A stretch of 15,305 nt of DNA, taken from contig JALZVZ010000356.1 of assembly GCA_023299945.1 (NCBI GenBank), forward strand, positions 1 to 15,305. The letters are read 5' to 3'. This stretch comes from Altererythrobacter sp. (GTDB lineage: Bacteria > Pseudomonadota > Alphaproteobacteria > Sphingomonadales > Sphingomonadaceae). The stretch's first letter is position 1. Every line of letters begins with the position of its first letter. Of the stretch, positions 5,803 through 14,374 are shown piece after piece. The notes under the pieces were generated by a model. That model was not told where the DNA came from, made no database searches, and worked only from the letters and a program-made list of their open reading frames with translations. The position numbers and the translations under genes are program-made.

Positions 5803-7527
5803 TTATTGGTTATTTTGACGTCCAAGGAAGCGCGGGATGCTGAGTGACGAGCCATCGCCATCATTGTCATCGTCATCACCGTCTTCTTCATCACTGTCAG
5901 TGCTATCGGTCTTGCTCGAACCGCGCGACAGATTGGCCATGCGCTCAAACAAAGTGCTTCCAGCAGCCGCGCCGCCGCCTGTTCCGCCGCCTTGCGCCGG
6001 CGCTGCCGGAGCAGGCGCTGGTTGCGCAGCGGGTGCGGGTGCGGGTTCAGCCTCAGTTTCGGCTGCTTCGGGCTCACCTTCAACGGTTTTCACTCCGCCC
6101 AAAAGCCCGCGGCGCCGACCACTGATCTTTGGCTGAACAGCTGCATCATCACCAACTTCTGCTTCTGGCTCACCTTCGCTGATGGCCTCGCCTGACGTCA
6201 GTTCGAACGCATCGTCTTCTGATGCAGCCTCATCATCTTCAGCATCTCGAAGACCAGCCAATGGATCAACAATCGCGTCAACATCATCGCCTTCGCCATC
6301 AGCGCCGTCACCAGCCTGCAAACCGCTCAAATCAAGCGGAGCCGCAGCGGGTATATCCTCATCATTGGAACCATCAGCTTCCATATCTCCGAAAGTGCTT
6401 TCGACCGGATCAGAGATATCATCAGCAAGGGAGCCTGACAGCTCCAGCGGATCACCAGTTGCCCCATCACCGTCACCCGACAGACCGATAACCGGTTTCT
6501 TTGGTGCGCGGTTGCTGGAAAGCGAAACCGGCGTCGCATCCCTACCAATAACGCCTTCTGAACCTTCCTCAATTCCTGTTGCAACAACAGAAACCCGGAT
6601 TTTGCCGTCGAGATCGGGATTAAACGCTGACCCCCAAATGATGTTGGCATCTTCATCAACCAGCTCACGAATGTGGTTTGCAGCCTCATCCACTTCGAGC
6701 AATTTCATATCTTCACCGCCAATGATCGAGATGATCACACCTTTGGCGCCCTGCATCGAAACACCGTCGAGCAACGGATTAGCAATGGCGAGCTCGGCTG
6801 CATCCAATGCGCGGGTTTCACCCTCTGCTTGGCCTGTCCCCATCATCGCCTTGCCCATTTCGCTCATCACAGAGCGCACATCGGCAAAATCGAGATTGAT
6901 TAGACCCGGCATAACCATCAAATCGGTGATTGAGCGAACGCCTTGTTGCAGCACTTCGTCAGCCAATTGGAAGGCTTCTTTGAAAGTGGTTTCAGGCTTG
7001 GCAACCAGAAACAGGTTCTGATTGGGAATAACGATCAGAGTGTCGACATGCTTTTGCAGCTCGTCAATGCCGGCCTCTGCCGCGCGCATCCGCCGCGTGC
7101 CCTCAAACAGGAATGGCTTCGTGACAACGCCAACCGTCAACACGCCGCGAGCCCGCGCTGCTTCCGCGATCACAGGGGCCGCACCAGTACCCGTGCCGCC
7201 GCCCATACCAGCGGCGATAAAGACCATGTTGACGCCGTCGAGCGCGTCTTCCAATTCCTTGACCGTTTCCTCGGCTGCGGCGCGTCCAACTTCGGGACGA
7301 GCACCTGCACCCAAGCCGCCAGTGATATCCGGGCCAAGCTGGATCCGCTTTTCCGCGAGCGAAGTGCTCAGCGCCTGCGCATCCGTATTCGCCGCGATAA
7401 AATCAACGCCTTCGATTTCGGACTCGATCATATTCGCAATGGCGTTGCCACCTGCGCCGCCAATACCGATGACTGTGATTTTAGGGCGCATATCGTCAGT
7501 CGATGCGGGTCCAATATTGATGCTCAT
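5803..7527 (-). CDS. ftsZ: Cell division protein FtsZ
   Basis: FtsZ is the tubulin-like GTPase that polymerises at mid-cell into the Z-ring and recruits the divisome. The GTPase core (about 13-320) is intact, with GGAGGNA (23-29), the tubulin signature [10 protein letters not shown] (109-118) and the T7 catalytic loop NLDFADVRS (211-219) with Asp213 and Asp216. At 574 residues it is far longer than E. coli FtsZ (383) because of a linker of about 240 residues (321-560). The linker is very acidic, with a Pro/Ala/Gly-rich section around 495-523. It contains a basic island GRRRGLLGG (470-478) and an amphipathic island [12 protein letters not shown] (525-536). The protein ends in the conserved C-terminal peptide IPRFLGRQ (564-571), which binds FtsA and other partners. 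GGAGG lies 9 nt before the ATG. It is separated from ftsA by 151 nt, so it probably has its own promoter as well as read-through from the dcw operon. Confidence 0.99.
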   Translation of the reverse strand: MSINIGPASTDDMRPKITVIGIGGAGGNAIANMIESEIEGVDFIAANTDAQALSTSLAEKRIQLGPDITGGLGAGARPEVGRAAAEETVKELEDALDGVNMVFIAAGMGGGTGTGAAPVIAEAARARGVLTVGVVTKPFLFEGTRRMRAAEAGIDELQKHVDTLIVIPNQNLFLVAKPETTFKEAFQLADEVLQQGVRSITDLMVMPGLINLDFADVRSVMSEMGKAMMGTGQAEGETRALDAAELAIANPLLDGVSMQGAKGVIISIIGGEDMKLLEVDEAANHIRELVDEDANIIWGSAFNPDLDGKIRVSVVATGIEEGSEGVIGRDATPVSLSSNRAPKKPVIGLSGDGDGATGDPLELSGSLADDISDPVESTFGDMEADGSNDEDIPAAAPLDLSGLQAGDGADGEGDDVDAIVDPLAGLRDAEDDEAASEDDAFELTSGEAISEGEPEAEVGDDAAVQPKISGRRRGLLGGVKTVEGEPEAAETEAEPAPAPAAQPAPAPAAPAQGGGTGGGAAAGSTLFERMANLSRGSSKTDSTDSDEEDGDDDDNDGDGSSLSIPRFLGRQNNQ

Positions 7528-7536
7528 TACCTATGT

Positions 7537-7541
7537 CCTCC
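7537..7541 (-). promoter_or_regulatory. Strong ribosome binding site of ftsZ
   Basis: The perfect Shine-Dalgarno core GGAGG lies 9 nt before the ftsZ ATG. It is stronger than those at the overlapping upstream junctions and fits the high FtsZ level cells need. Confidence 0.8.
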
Positions 7542-7559
7542 GGCGCGGCATTGGCCGCT

Positions 7560-7588
7560 ATATTCCGATACGTTTAACTGTGACACAA
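7560..7588 (-). promoter_or_regulatory. Tentative ftsZ promoter
   Basis: TTGTGT (7588-7583) and GAATAT (7565-7560) are separated by 17 nt on the minus strand and would give a leader of about 25 nt. The -35 is fair and the -10 poor (3/6), so the placement is uncertain. A promoter somewhere in this 151-nt spacer is likely from the context. Confidence 0.3.
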
Positions 7589-7619
7589 AGGCCATGCTCC
7601 GTAGATAGGGTGCAACCCC

Positions 7620-7628
7620 TTATCCACA
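7620..7628. promoter_or_regulatory. Perfect consensus DnaA box in the ftsA-ftsZ spacer
   Basis: TTATCCACA on the plus strand is an exact match to the high-affinity DnaA box. It lies about 95 nt before the ftsZ start, upstream of the tentative promoter and inside a non-coding spacer. DnaA acts as a transcription factor for ftsZ in Caulobacter crescentus, so a regulatory role here is plausible. A single 9-mer can also occur by chance. Confidence 0.6.
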
Positions 7629-7678
7629 GTGGCTTTTGCTTGAAATGTAAGCCTTTTGCGGCTTTCGGGGCGATTATA

Positions 7679-8980
7679 TCAGAAATACTCTTTGAGAGCT
7701 CTGAACAAACGCCCAACTGTTTGCGACCTATTGTAACGATTTGTTACGGTTGAATTGGAACGGATTGCCCGAATATCAATAGGATCATCAGAGGCATACA
7801 GGCACAATCCCGCCAATGTTGCAAAGCCGGGCGAGGAATGCGCCTCTGGCAAGCCTTTTAGCGTTGGCGGACGTCCGATGCGCACAGGCATGCCGAGCGC
7901 GCCTTGAGTGAAATCAGCCAAACCGTCTAGCTCAGCCCCGCCTCCCGTTAGCACCACTTGCCCGCCGGTTGCCCCGCTAAAGCCCATGCCTTTTAACGCG
8001 CGGCCAATCTCATCAGTCAGCGCCGAGGTTTGCTGCGTAACCACAGAGACCAATTCTGCGCGCGCAATACGGTTTTTCTCATCCGCGCCGCGCGCATGCG
8101 GCCCTGCGCTATCGCTCAATTCTTCATTGGGACCGTTCACCGGGATCATCTCGCGGTGATCGCTCGGCGAAGCGATCGCAGAACCCGATACGCATTTCAG
8201 TCGCTCTGCTTGAAAACGCCTGATGCCAAAGGTGCTGGCAATCGCATCGGTAATATCGCCCGATCCCATTGGGACCGCGACGAGCCCAAGCAACATGCCG
8301 CCTGCATAAACGCCAATATTGGTGACATCGCCGCCAATTTCGACCAGCGCCACACCCAAATCGCGTTCTTCTTGGCTGAGGCAGGCATGACCTGCGGCCA
8401 GCGGTGTTGCCACCACGGCCTCTACATCAAGATGCGCGTTTTGTACCGCCTCTGTCAGATTGCGCACCGGCGCACCATCTGCCAGCATCACGTGGATATC
8501 CACACCAAGCCGCTCTGCATGCAGCCCCTTGGGATTGGCTACGCCGTGCGCCCCGTCCAGCGTGTAATGCGCAGGCTGCGCATGCAGCACCATGCGGCCA
8601 TCGGGCTGGATCGTTTCGCGGGCAGACACGAGCAATTGCTCAATATCCTCCTCCTCGATCCGGCGACCGCCAATTTCAATCTCAACCTTGGACACTTGGC
8701 TGCGCAGACCCGCACCAGAACAGCCAATCCACACACCTTGCACATTGACGTTAGCGTTCTTCTCTGCCCGCTCCACCGCATCACGTATGGCATAGGTCGC
8801 TGCAGGCATGTCGGTGATATAGCCGCGCTTAATCCCTTGGCTGGCGCGGTGACCAGAGCCCAGCACTTGCAATTGGCCGCTCTCAGTCAGCCCCATAATC
8901 ATCGCTGATATGCGGAATGAACCGGCATTTACTGCGGCGAAAACCTTACTGAGACGGTCGGCTGGTTTACCGCTGGCCAT
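7679..8980 (-). CDS. ftsA: Cell division protein FtsA
   Basis: FtsA is the actin-like membrane tether of FtsZ and a regulator of divisome activation, on the inner face of the cytoplasmic membrane. The 433 residues are normal for the family. Visible parts are the actin-fold subdomains, an SHS2/1C region (about 85-175), TGGGAELDGL (345-354, adenosine motif) and a C-terminal amphipathic helix ending GRLFRALKEYF (423-433) that would insert in the membrane. The phosphate motifs are unusual. Phosphate-1 reads AVNAGSFRIS (16-25), with Asn18 where an acidic residue is usual. Phosphate-2 reads VEIGGDVTNIGVY (213-225), with Asp-Val where Gly-Thr is usual and Asn221 for Asp. The Thr-x-Asp-Ile-Ala segment has become TDAIA (244-248). 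ATP binding or turnover may therefore differ from E. coli FtsA (inference). Its ATG shares one base with the ftsQ stop (TAATG), indicating translational coupling. Confidence 0.97.
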   Translation of the reverse strand: MASGKPADRLSKVFAAVNAGSFRISAMIMGLTESGQLQVLGSGHRASQGIKRGYITDMPAATYAIRDAVERAEKNANVNVQGVWIGCSGAGLRSQVSKVEIEIGGRRIEEEDIEQLLVSARETIQPDGRMVLHAQPAHYTLDGAHGVANPKGLHAERLGVDIHVMLADGAPVRNLTEAVQNAHLDVEAVVATPLAAGHACLSQEERDLGVALVEIGGDVTNIGVYAGGMLLGLVAVPMGSGDITDAIASTFGIRRFQAERLKCVSGSAIASPSDHREMIPVNGPNEELSDSAGPHARGADEKNRIARAELVSVVTQQTSALTDEIGRALKGMGFSGATGGQVVLTGGGAELDGLADFTQGALGMPVRIGRPPTLKGLPEAHSSPGFATLAGLCLYASDDPIDIRAIRSNSTVTNRYNRSQTVGRLFRALKEYF

Positions 8981-9891
8981 TAATTGCTTCCATCCTGATT
9001 GAGCACTTTGTCTGCGCGTCCGGGAATACGCATATAGACACGTGGCGGCGCGCGCATATCAAAGGTTGCGACTTTTCCGCCGAGCAGACGGTTCTGTCCG
9101 TCCAGCCGAGCAAAACTAACAAGAGCCTTCGCAGAAGCATCCCCGCCTTGCGGCAGCGCGAGCACTTGGCCCGACTTAAACAATAAATTCCAGCGCCGAT
9201 TGCCGACCCATTCCGCGCCCTTAACCTGCGGCTGCAAAGCAGGCGCCGCGGCCATCAACCGGTCCAAGCCGCCAACAACGCGACTGGCGCCTGCACCAGA
9301 TATCACCAGCATATCAGCCGCTGCTTGCTCAGAGATCGGCTCAAGCTCAACCCCAGCTGCATCGATTAGCACTAGCCGGTCAGGTTTTTTCAGCACAGCA
9401 TGGGGCACACGTTCGACAATATCGATGGCGATTGTTTGCGGCAGTTGGGTGGAAACGCGCGCATCCTTCACCCAAGACAATGCCAGCAGGCGTGTGCGAA
9501 TTGCATGCAGATCAACCAGCGGCATAGGCGTGGCCGCATTGCGTTCTTTCCAGACCGCATCGTAAACCTTCTGATCGTTCATCCGGTTCGCGCCGCTGAC
9601 CCGCACGCGCCGCACTTCGAACCCTGCATCAGAGGCAAGCCCGGCAACCTGCGCCTGCGCCATGGCGGGGATGCCCGCAAGACTGGCAATGAACCATGCA
9701 AGCGCAACCGCGCCGCCCAAAATAATCGCAAGGAATATCCGGTGCAATTGCTCCTCGGTAAAGGGCAAAAGCGCCATTGCGCCATCAAAGAAACCGGTTG
9801 TCTTTGCCTTTGCCCGCCGCGCGGTTTTGGCGCGGCTATTGGCTTTGGCAGCGCGCCTGACGCCTTTGCCGCTGCGTTTAATTTGAGCCAT
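8980..9891 (-). CDS. ftsQ: Cell division protein FtsQ
   Basis: FtsQ is a bitopic inner-membrane protein that bridges early and late divisome proteins through the FtsQ-FtsL-FtsB complex. The 303 residues show a strongly basic cytoplasmic tail (12 Lys/Arg in the first 30 residues), one membrane segment (about 52-73), a periplasmic POTRA domain beginning FEVRRVRVSGANRM (91-104), and the FtsQ/DivIB beta domain with the WVKDARVSTQLPQTIAIDI segment (140-158) and the C-terminal DMRAPPRVYMRIPGR motif (278-292). I start at the ATG at 9891, which has GGAGAC a few bases upstream and begins MAQIKRSGK. The frame stays open to an ATG at 9921, which would add ten residues and lengthen the overlap with ddl from 14 to 44 nt. 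Confidence 0.96.
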   Translation of the reverse strand: MAQIKRSGKGVRRAAKANSRAKTARRAKAKTTGFFDGAMALLPFTEEQLHRIFLAIILGGAVALAWFIASLAGIPAMAQAQVAGLASDAGFEVRRVRVSGANRMNDQKVYDAVWKERNAATPMPLVDLHAIRTRLLALSWVKDARVSTQLPQTIAIDIVERVPHAVLKKPDRLVLIDAAGVELEPISEQAAADMLVISGAGASRVVGGLDRLMAAAPALQPQVKGAEWVGNRRWNLLFKSGQVLALPQGGDASAKALVSFARLDGQNRLLGGKVATFDMRAPPRVYMRIPGRADKVLNQDGSN

Positions 9892-10852
9892 TTTTGTCTC
9901 CGTCAAACCGCCGTAAAGCATCGGCGATAATGGCCTCTACAAGGCTGGGATAATCCATGCCTTTTTGCGCGGCCTGCTCAGGCACAAGCGACAATGGCGT
10001 CATGCCGGGCTGCGTGTTGGTTTCCAGCACGAACAAGCCTGCCTGCCCTTGCTCATCATCCCAGCGGTAATCAGTGCGGCTCGTGCCTTTGCAGCCCAAA
10101 ATCTCATGCGCGCGAATGGCATAGGCCTCGCACAAAGCGGTGATTTCGGTGGGGATGTCAGCGGGACAAATATGATCCGTCATCCCGTCTGTATATTTGT
10201 TCTCATAATCGTAGAAACCGCTTTTCACGATCAGCTCGGTGACGCCCATCGCAACTGGCCCATCGGCGGTATCCAGCACAGCAGTGGTCATCTCGCGGCC
10301 CTTGATGAAGGGTTCTGCCAGCAGCTGCGAAAACTCCAGCCAAGGCCCCTTTGCGGTGCGCGCAATTGGATTGCCATATGGGCTGTCATCGGTGACGATG
10401 GCGACGCCAACGGAAGACCCTTCGTTAACGGGTTTCAGCACGTATGGGCGCGGCAAAGGATCGCCTTCATGCAATTCTTCGCTGGTCACAATCCGGCCGC
10501 CCGGCATCGGAATGCCTGCTGGCACAAGCGCCTGCTTTGTCAATTCCTTGTCGATTGCGATAACAGAGGTCGCAAGGCCGGAATGGGTATAGGGAATGCC
10601 CATCAGATCGAGCATACCCTGCACCGTGCCATCCTCGCCCGGTACCCCGTGCAGCGCGTTGAAGACAACGTCTGGTTTAACCTCAGCAATGCGCGCGGCG
10701 ACTTGGCGGTCCATATCGATCCGCGTGACCTTGTGGCCCTTGCCCTCCAACGCATCGGCGACGCCATTGCCGGACATCAGCGAAACCTCACGCTCATTCG
10801 CCCAGCCGCCCATCAAGACTGCTATGTGAAGGTCTTTGGGAAGGTCGCTCAT
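9878..10852 (-). CDS. ddl: D-alanine--D-alanine ligase
   Basis: This ATP-grasp enzyme joins two D-alanines in the cytoplasm to make the D-Ala-D-Ala dipeptide that MurF adds to the peptidoglycan precursor. The 324 residues fit the DdlB type found in dcw clusters. Key parts are AVLMGGWANEREVSLMSG (11-28), with the substrate-side Glu of the EREVSL motif, HGVPGEDGTVQG (68-79), YVLKPVNEGSSVGV (137-150, the flexible loop over the active site), GTSRTDYR (256-263) and ETNTQPGMTPLSL (277-289), which coordinates Mg2+. The ATG at 10852 overlaps the murB stop as ATGA and has AGGG 5 nt upstream. A start nine codons further up lacks family similarity and was not used. The 3' end overlaps ftsQ by 14 nt. Confidence 0.97.
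   Translation of the reverse strand: MSDLPKDLHIAVLMGGWANEREVSLMSGNGVADALEGKGHKVTRIDMDRQVAARIAEVKPDVVFNALHGVPGEDGTVQGMLDLMGIPYTHSGLATSVIAIDKELTKQALVPAGIPMPGGRIVTSEELHEGDPLPRPYVLKPVNEGSSVGVAIVTDDSPYGNPIARTAKGPWLEFSQLLAEPFIKGREMTTAVLDTADGPVAMGVTELIVKSGFYDYENKYTDGMTDHICPADIPTEITALCEAYAIRAHEILGCKGTSRTDYRWDDEQGQAGLFVLETNTQPGMTPLSLVPEQAAQKGMDYPSLVEAIIADALRRFDGDKNGSN
9896..9901 (-). promoter_or_regulatory. Ribosome binding site deciding the ftsQ start
   Basis: GGAGAC lies immediately upstream of the ATG at 9891, 5 nt from GGAGA to the start. It lies within the last codons of ddl and favours this start over the upstream ATG at 9921. Confidence 0.65.
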
Positions 10853-11754
10853 TTGCGCCCTACCCGCTGGATTTCCCATTCCAGTTCAATGCCTGATTTT
10901 GCTTTCACTCGCTTGCGCACTTCTTCGCCTAAACCTTCAATATCGGCGCTGGTTGCACCGCCTGTGTTGATCATAAAATTGGTGTGTTTCTCGCTGACTT
11001 GCGCCCCGCCAATGGTCAGTCCGCGGCACCCGGCCTCATCGACCAATTGCCATGCTTTGCCGCCATCAGGGTTCTTGAAAGTCGAACCGCCCGTCTTGCT
11101 GCGCAATGGCTGCGATGCCTCACGGCTGGCGGCGATGCGGTCCATTTCGGCTTGGATCGCCTCTGGTTCGCCCGGCTTGCCGCGAAACAATGCAGAGACA
11201 ACAGTGGCGCCTTCGGGAAGCTGCGAATGGCGGTAGGAATAGCCCAGATCATCGAGGCCCAAAGTGACGAGCGAGCCATCGCGCAATAGAACCTCGCACT
11301 CCGCCAGAATGTCTTTGACTTCGCTGCCATAGGCTCCGCCATTCATACGAACAAAGCCGCCAACTGTGCCAGGGATGGAGCGCAGAAATTCAAGCCCCGC
11401 AATGCCCGCATCCCGCGCAGTAGAAGACACCAGAATACCGCTCGCCCCGCCGCCGCAGCGCAGGGTTGTTTTATCAGTCGCCTCGACCTTCGCAAACGGC
11501 TTGCCGAGGCGCACAACAACGCCGGGCACGCCGCCATCGCGCACAATCATATTGGAGCCAAGACCCAGCGCCATGACCGGCACGGACGGATCAAGCGCCG
11601 CGATAAAATCAGTCAAATCTTGGTGGTCAGCAGGCTCAAACAAATGATCGGCTGCGCCCCCGCTTTTGAACCACACTAGTTTCGCCAGCGGTGCATTCGG
11701 CGTCAGCTTTCCGCGCACTTGTGGCAGAGTTTCACAGATAAGCGCCTGCGCCAT
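10849..11754 (-). CDS. murB: UDP-N-acetylenolpyruvoylglucosamine reductase
   Basis: MurB is a cytoplasmic FAD enzyme that uses NADPH to reduce UDP-GlcNAc-enolpyruvate to UDP-MurNAc, the second committed step of peptidoglycan synthesis. Its 301 residues show the FAD-binding GLGSNMIVRDGG (64-75), IPGTVGGFVRMNGGAYGSE (127-145), the active-site segment KTGGSTFKNP (220-229) with the proton-donor candidate Ser224, GCRGLTIGGAQVSEKHTNF (242-260), and a C-terminal LEWEIQRVG (291-299) that supplies the conserved Glu. The shortened architecture fits the type II MurB group. The start is the ATG at 11754, which shares a base with the murC stop (TGATG) and has GGAAGGG upstream. The frame is open 16 codons further back, but those residues overlap murC and are not MurB-like. 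Confidence 0.97.
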   Translation of the reverse strand: MAQALICETLPQVRGKLTPNAPLAKLVWFKSGGAADHLFEPADHQDLTDFIAALDPSVPVMALGLGSNMIVRDGGVPGVVVRLGKPFAKVEATDKTTLRCGGGASGILVSSTARDAGIAGLEFLRSIPGTVGGFVRMNGGAYGSEVKDILAECEVLLRDGSLVTLGLDDLGYSYRHSQLPEGATVVSALFRGKPGEPEAIQAEMDRIAASREASQPLRSKTGGSTFKNPDGGKAWQLVDEAGCRGLTIGGAQVSEKHTNFMINTGGATSADIEGLGEEVRKRVKAKSGIELEWEIQRVGRK

Positions 11755-13175
11755 CACTCGCCCTTCCGCGTGTTGACAGCTTTTGCCAAACCAGCGGCCC
11801 ATTGCGTGATGGAGCCTGCACCCATGCAGACAACCAAATCGCCGTCCTCAACTTCGGCGGCAAGCACATCCGCCAGCGCGTCAACATTGTCGATTGTGGC
11901 GGCAAAACGGTGTCCGCGCGATTTTAAGCCTGCGACCAATGCGGCTGCATCCACGCCCTCAATCGGTTCCTCGCCCGCCTCGTGAACCGGCGTGACATAA
12001 ACCTGATCGGCATCGTTAAAGCAGCTTTGGAAATCATCCATCAAATCGCGCAGGCGCGTGTAACGGTGAGGCTGAGCGACCGCGATCACCTTTCCTGTGG
12101 CAGCTTCACGCGCGGCGCTGAGCACGGCCTGAATTTCAACCGGATGGTGGGCGTAATCATCGATCACGTTGGCCCTGCCGCCATCCACATCAATCGCGCC
12201 CATATTGGTGAAGCGCCGGCGCACTCCGCCAAATTTGCTGAAGCCATCGCGGATCACAGCATCATCGCAGCCCATCTCAATCGCCACGGCAATGGCGGCA
12301 AGCGCGTTTTGAACATTGTGGCGGCCCGGCATAGGCAGGCGCACACCTTCGATCCGGCGATCTTCCACGCCGCGCTGACGGATCACAACATCAAAGACAT
12401 TGCCGCCATCCTTGGCACGCACATTGACGCCGCAAATATCGGCTTGGAGCGAGAAACCGTAAGTGACCACGCGCCGGTCGCGCACTTGGCCAACAACGGC
12501 CTGAACCTCTGGATGGTCGATGCACAGGATCGCTGCGCCATAGAACGGCACATTATGAATAAACTCGACAAAGGCGCGTTTGACCCCGTCAAAATCGCCA
12601 TAGTGATCGAGGTGCTCTGGATCGATATTGGTGACGACTGCGATTGTGCCATCGAGGCGCAGGAAACTGCCATCGCTTTCGTCCGCCTCAACAACCATCC
12701 AATCACTGGTGCCAAGGCGTGCATTTGAACCATATTGCTCAATAATGCCGCCATTGATGACGGTGGGATCAATATCGCCATGATCCAGGAGTGCGGCGAT
12801 CATGCTGGTCGTGGTTGTCTTGCCGTGTGTGCCAGCGATGGCGACCGTTGATTTCAACCGCATCAGCTCGGCGAGCATTTCTGCACGGCGCACCACAGGG
12901 ATGCGGTTTTCAAGCGCCGCAACCACTTCTGGATTGGTGCGCCTTACCGCCGTCGAGGTCACGACAACCGCAACACCTTCGACATTGGCTTTAGCCTGCC
13001 CAATATGCACTTCGATGCCGCGGCTGCGCAGGCGCTCTACGCTGGGACCCTCGGCCAAATCGCTGCCCTGCACCGTATAGCCAATATTGTGCATGACCTC
13101 TGCGATGCCGGACATGCCTATGCCGCCAATGCCGACAAAGTGGATTGTGCCAATATCTGTGCCGACGCCCTTCAT
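11754..13175 (-). CDS. murC: UDP-N-acetylmuramate--L-alanine ligase
   Basis: MurC is a cytoplasmic ATP-dependent ligase that attaches the first peptide residue, L-alanine, to UDP-MurNAc. The 473 residues contain the N-terminal UDP-binding Rossmann domain ([15 protein letters not shown], 12-26), the central ATPase with P-loop GTHGKTTTT (115-123), EADESDGS (163-170) and [10 protein letters not shown] (183-192), then [12 protein letters not shown] (283-294) and the C-terminal domain with DDYAHHP (339-345) and PHRYTR (369-374). All expected Mur-ligase motifs are intact. GGAT lies 8 nt upstream of the ATG, and the start overlaps the murG stop as ATGA, as expected in a coupled dcw operon. Confidence 0.98.
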   Translation of the reverse strand: MKGVGTDIGTIHFVGIGGIGMSGIAEVMHNIGYTVQGSDLAEGPSVERLRSRGIEVHIGQAKANVEGVAVVVTSTAVRRTNPEVVAALENRIPVVRRAEMLAELMRLKSTVAIAGTHGKTTTTSMIAALLDHGDIDPTVINGGIIEQYGSNARLGTSDWMVVEADESDGSFLRLDGTIAVVTNIDPEHLDHYGDFDGVKRAFVEFIHNVPFYGAAILCIDHPEVQAVVGQVRDRRVVTYGFSLQADICGVNVRAKDGGNVFDVVIRQRGVEDRRIEGVRLPMPGRHNVQNALAAIAVAIEMGCDDAVIRDGFSKFGGVRRRFTNMGAIDVDGGRANVIDDYAHHPVEIQAVLSAAREAATGKVIAVAQPHRYTRLRDLMDDFQSCFNDADQVYVTPVHEAGEEPIEGVDAAALVAGLKSRGHRFAATIDNVDALADVLAAEVEDGDLVVCMGAGSITQWAAGLAKAVNTRKGE

Positions 13176-14374
13176 TGCGCGCTATCCTTTGTCGAAGAGG
13201 CAGCGGGCCTTGCCGAGGCTTTCGCGCCCTCGGCGCCAACGCGGATCACATCCATCATGTCCGCCCCGCCAAAGCTTTCGACCAGATCGGCCAAATCTTT
13301 GCCAGCATCAGGCCGCCCGCAATTCCATGCGCCATGCGCTGCATTGCTGAGCGTATCGGGAGCCTGCGCCATCGCTTGGATTTGCTTGGCAAGTTCCTTG
13401 GGATGAAAGGCAGATTGCCGGATCATCCGCGCCCCGCCAGCATTGACCATTTCGCGTGTGTTTGCAGCCTGATGATCGTCAGTTGCAATCGGCAGCGGGA
13501 TCAGGATTGCAGGGCGGCCAACGGCGGTCAGCTCGGCAATAGTGGAGGCACCAGCGCGGCCGATAAACAGATGACAATCGGCAAGCCGCGCCTCCATATC
13601 CTCGTAATAAGTCGCCAATTCTGCCGGGATATCGTGGCTGCTATAGCGTTCGCGCACTGCGTCCAAATCTTCTGCCCGACATTGCTGCGTCACTTGCAAA
13701 CGCTGGCGCAAAGCGGGCGGCAACATCGCCAAACCGTCAGGCACGACTTGCGACAAAATGCTCGCGCCCTGACTGCCGCCAGTGACAAGCACCCGCAGGA
13801 TGCCTTCTTCGCTTAGCGCAGGGAAATCCTGATCCCGCAATTCGAGTACCGATGGGCGCACAGGATTGCCGACCAAATGCGCCTTGTCCAAATATTTAGA
13901 CTTCAATCGCGCCACGTCAGGATAGCTGGTAGCGATCGCTTCAACGCGCCCTGCCAGCAGCCGGTTCACCCGCCCCAGCACCGCGTTCTGCTCATGCACA
14001 AGGCTAGGGATGCCGGCAGAGGTGGACGCTAGCAGCGCAGGCATGGCGGGGTATCCGCCAAAGCCGATCACCGCGCTAGGCTCAAAACTTTCAAACAGGC
14101 GAAGCGCCATTTTGCGGCCCTGCCACACAGCGCGCGCGCCCTTAAACCAGCTCAGTGGGTTTTTGCCGAAACGGCCCGCGGGCAAAACATGGGCCGACAA
14201 AAAGTCAGGCTTGCCCGGAATAGCCGCGCCGCGCTCATCCGTGATCAGCGCGACGTGATGCCCGCGCGCGTCCAGCTCTTTCGCCAGCGCAAAGGCGGGG
14301 ATCAAATGCCCGCCCGTGCCGCCTGCTGCCAATACATAATGCCGGCTAGATCCGACTGGGTTCTCGCCGCTCAT
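13172..14374 (-). CDS. murG: UDP-GlcNAc:lipid I N-acetylglucosaminyltransferase
   Basis: MurG is a GT-B glycosyltransferase at the inner face of the cytoplasmic membrane that adds GlcNAc to lipid I to make lipid II. The 400 residues show [10 protein letters not shown] (18-27) for acceptor/diphosphate binding, [12 protein letters not shown] (104-115), [14 protein letters not shown] (127-140), the second glycine-rich loop VTGGSQGA (197-204), and the UDP-GlcNAc site [23 protein letters not shown] (273-295, read as two adjoining motifs) ending TDDHQAANT (298-306). A C-terminal tail of about 30 residues (370-400), rich in Ala, Ser and charged residues, extends past the conserved fold and may be unstructured. 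Its ATG overlaps the ftsW stop (ATGA), and AGAGGA lies upstream. Confidence 0.97.
   Translation of the reverse strand: MSGENPVGSSRHYVLAAGGTGGHLIPAFALAKELDARGHHVALITDERGAAIPGKPDFLSAHVLPAGRFGKNPLSWFKGARAVWQGRKMALRLFESFEPSAVIGFGGYPAMPALLASTSAGIPSLVHEQNAVLGRVNRLLAGRVEAIATSYPDVARLKSKYLDKAHLVGNPVRPSVLELRDQDFPALSEEGILRVLVTGGSQGASILSQVVPDGLAMLPPALRQRLQVTQQCRAEDLDAVRERYSSHDIPAELATYYEDMEARLADCHLFIGRAGASTIAELTAVGRPAILIPLPIATDDHQAANTREMVNAGGARMIRQSAFHPKELAKQIQAMAQAPDTLSNAAHGAWNCGRPDAGKDLADLVESFGGADMMDVIRVGAEGAKASARPAASSTKDSAQ

Noticed and set aside
6182..7021. Serine-rich plus-strand frame across ftsZ
   Set aside because: The serine and proline richness is the complement of the acidic and glycine codons of FtsZ.
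7566..7590. TTAA-containing site before ftsZ as a CtrA box
   Set aside because: Only one TTAA half is present. The second half at a 7-nt spacing is absent on both strands.
8030..8908. Plus-strand open frame of 292 codons across ftsA
   Set aside because: It is a shadow of ftsA, with a His/Arg/Cys-rich composition typical of antisense reading.
9965..11236. Long plus-strand open frame of 423 codons across ddl and murB
   Set aside because: It is antisense to two well-supported enzymes with all motifs. Long shadow frames are common in GC-rich DNA, and the protein shows no domain features.
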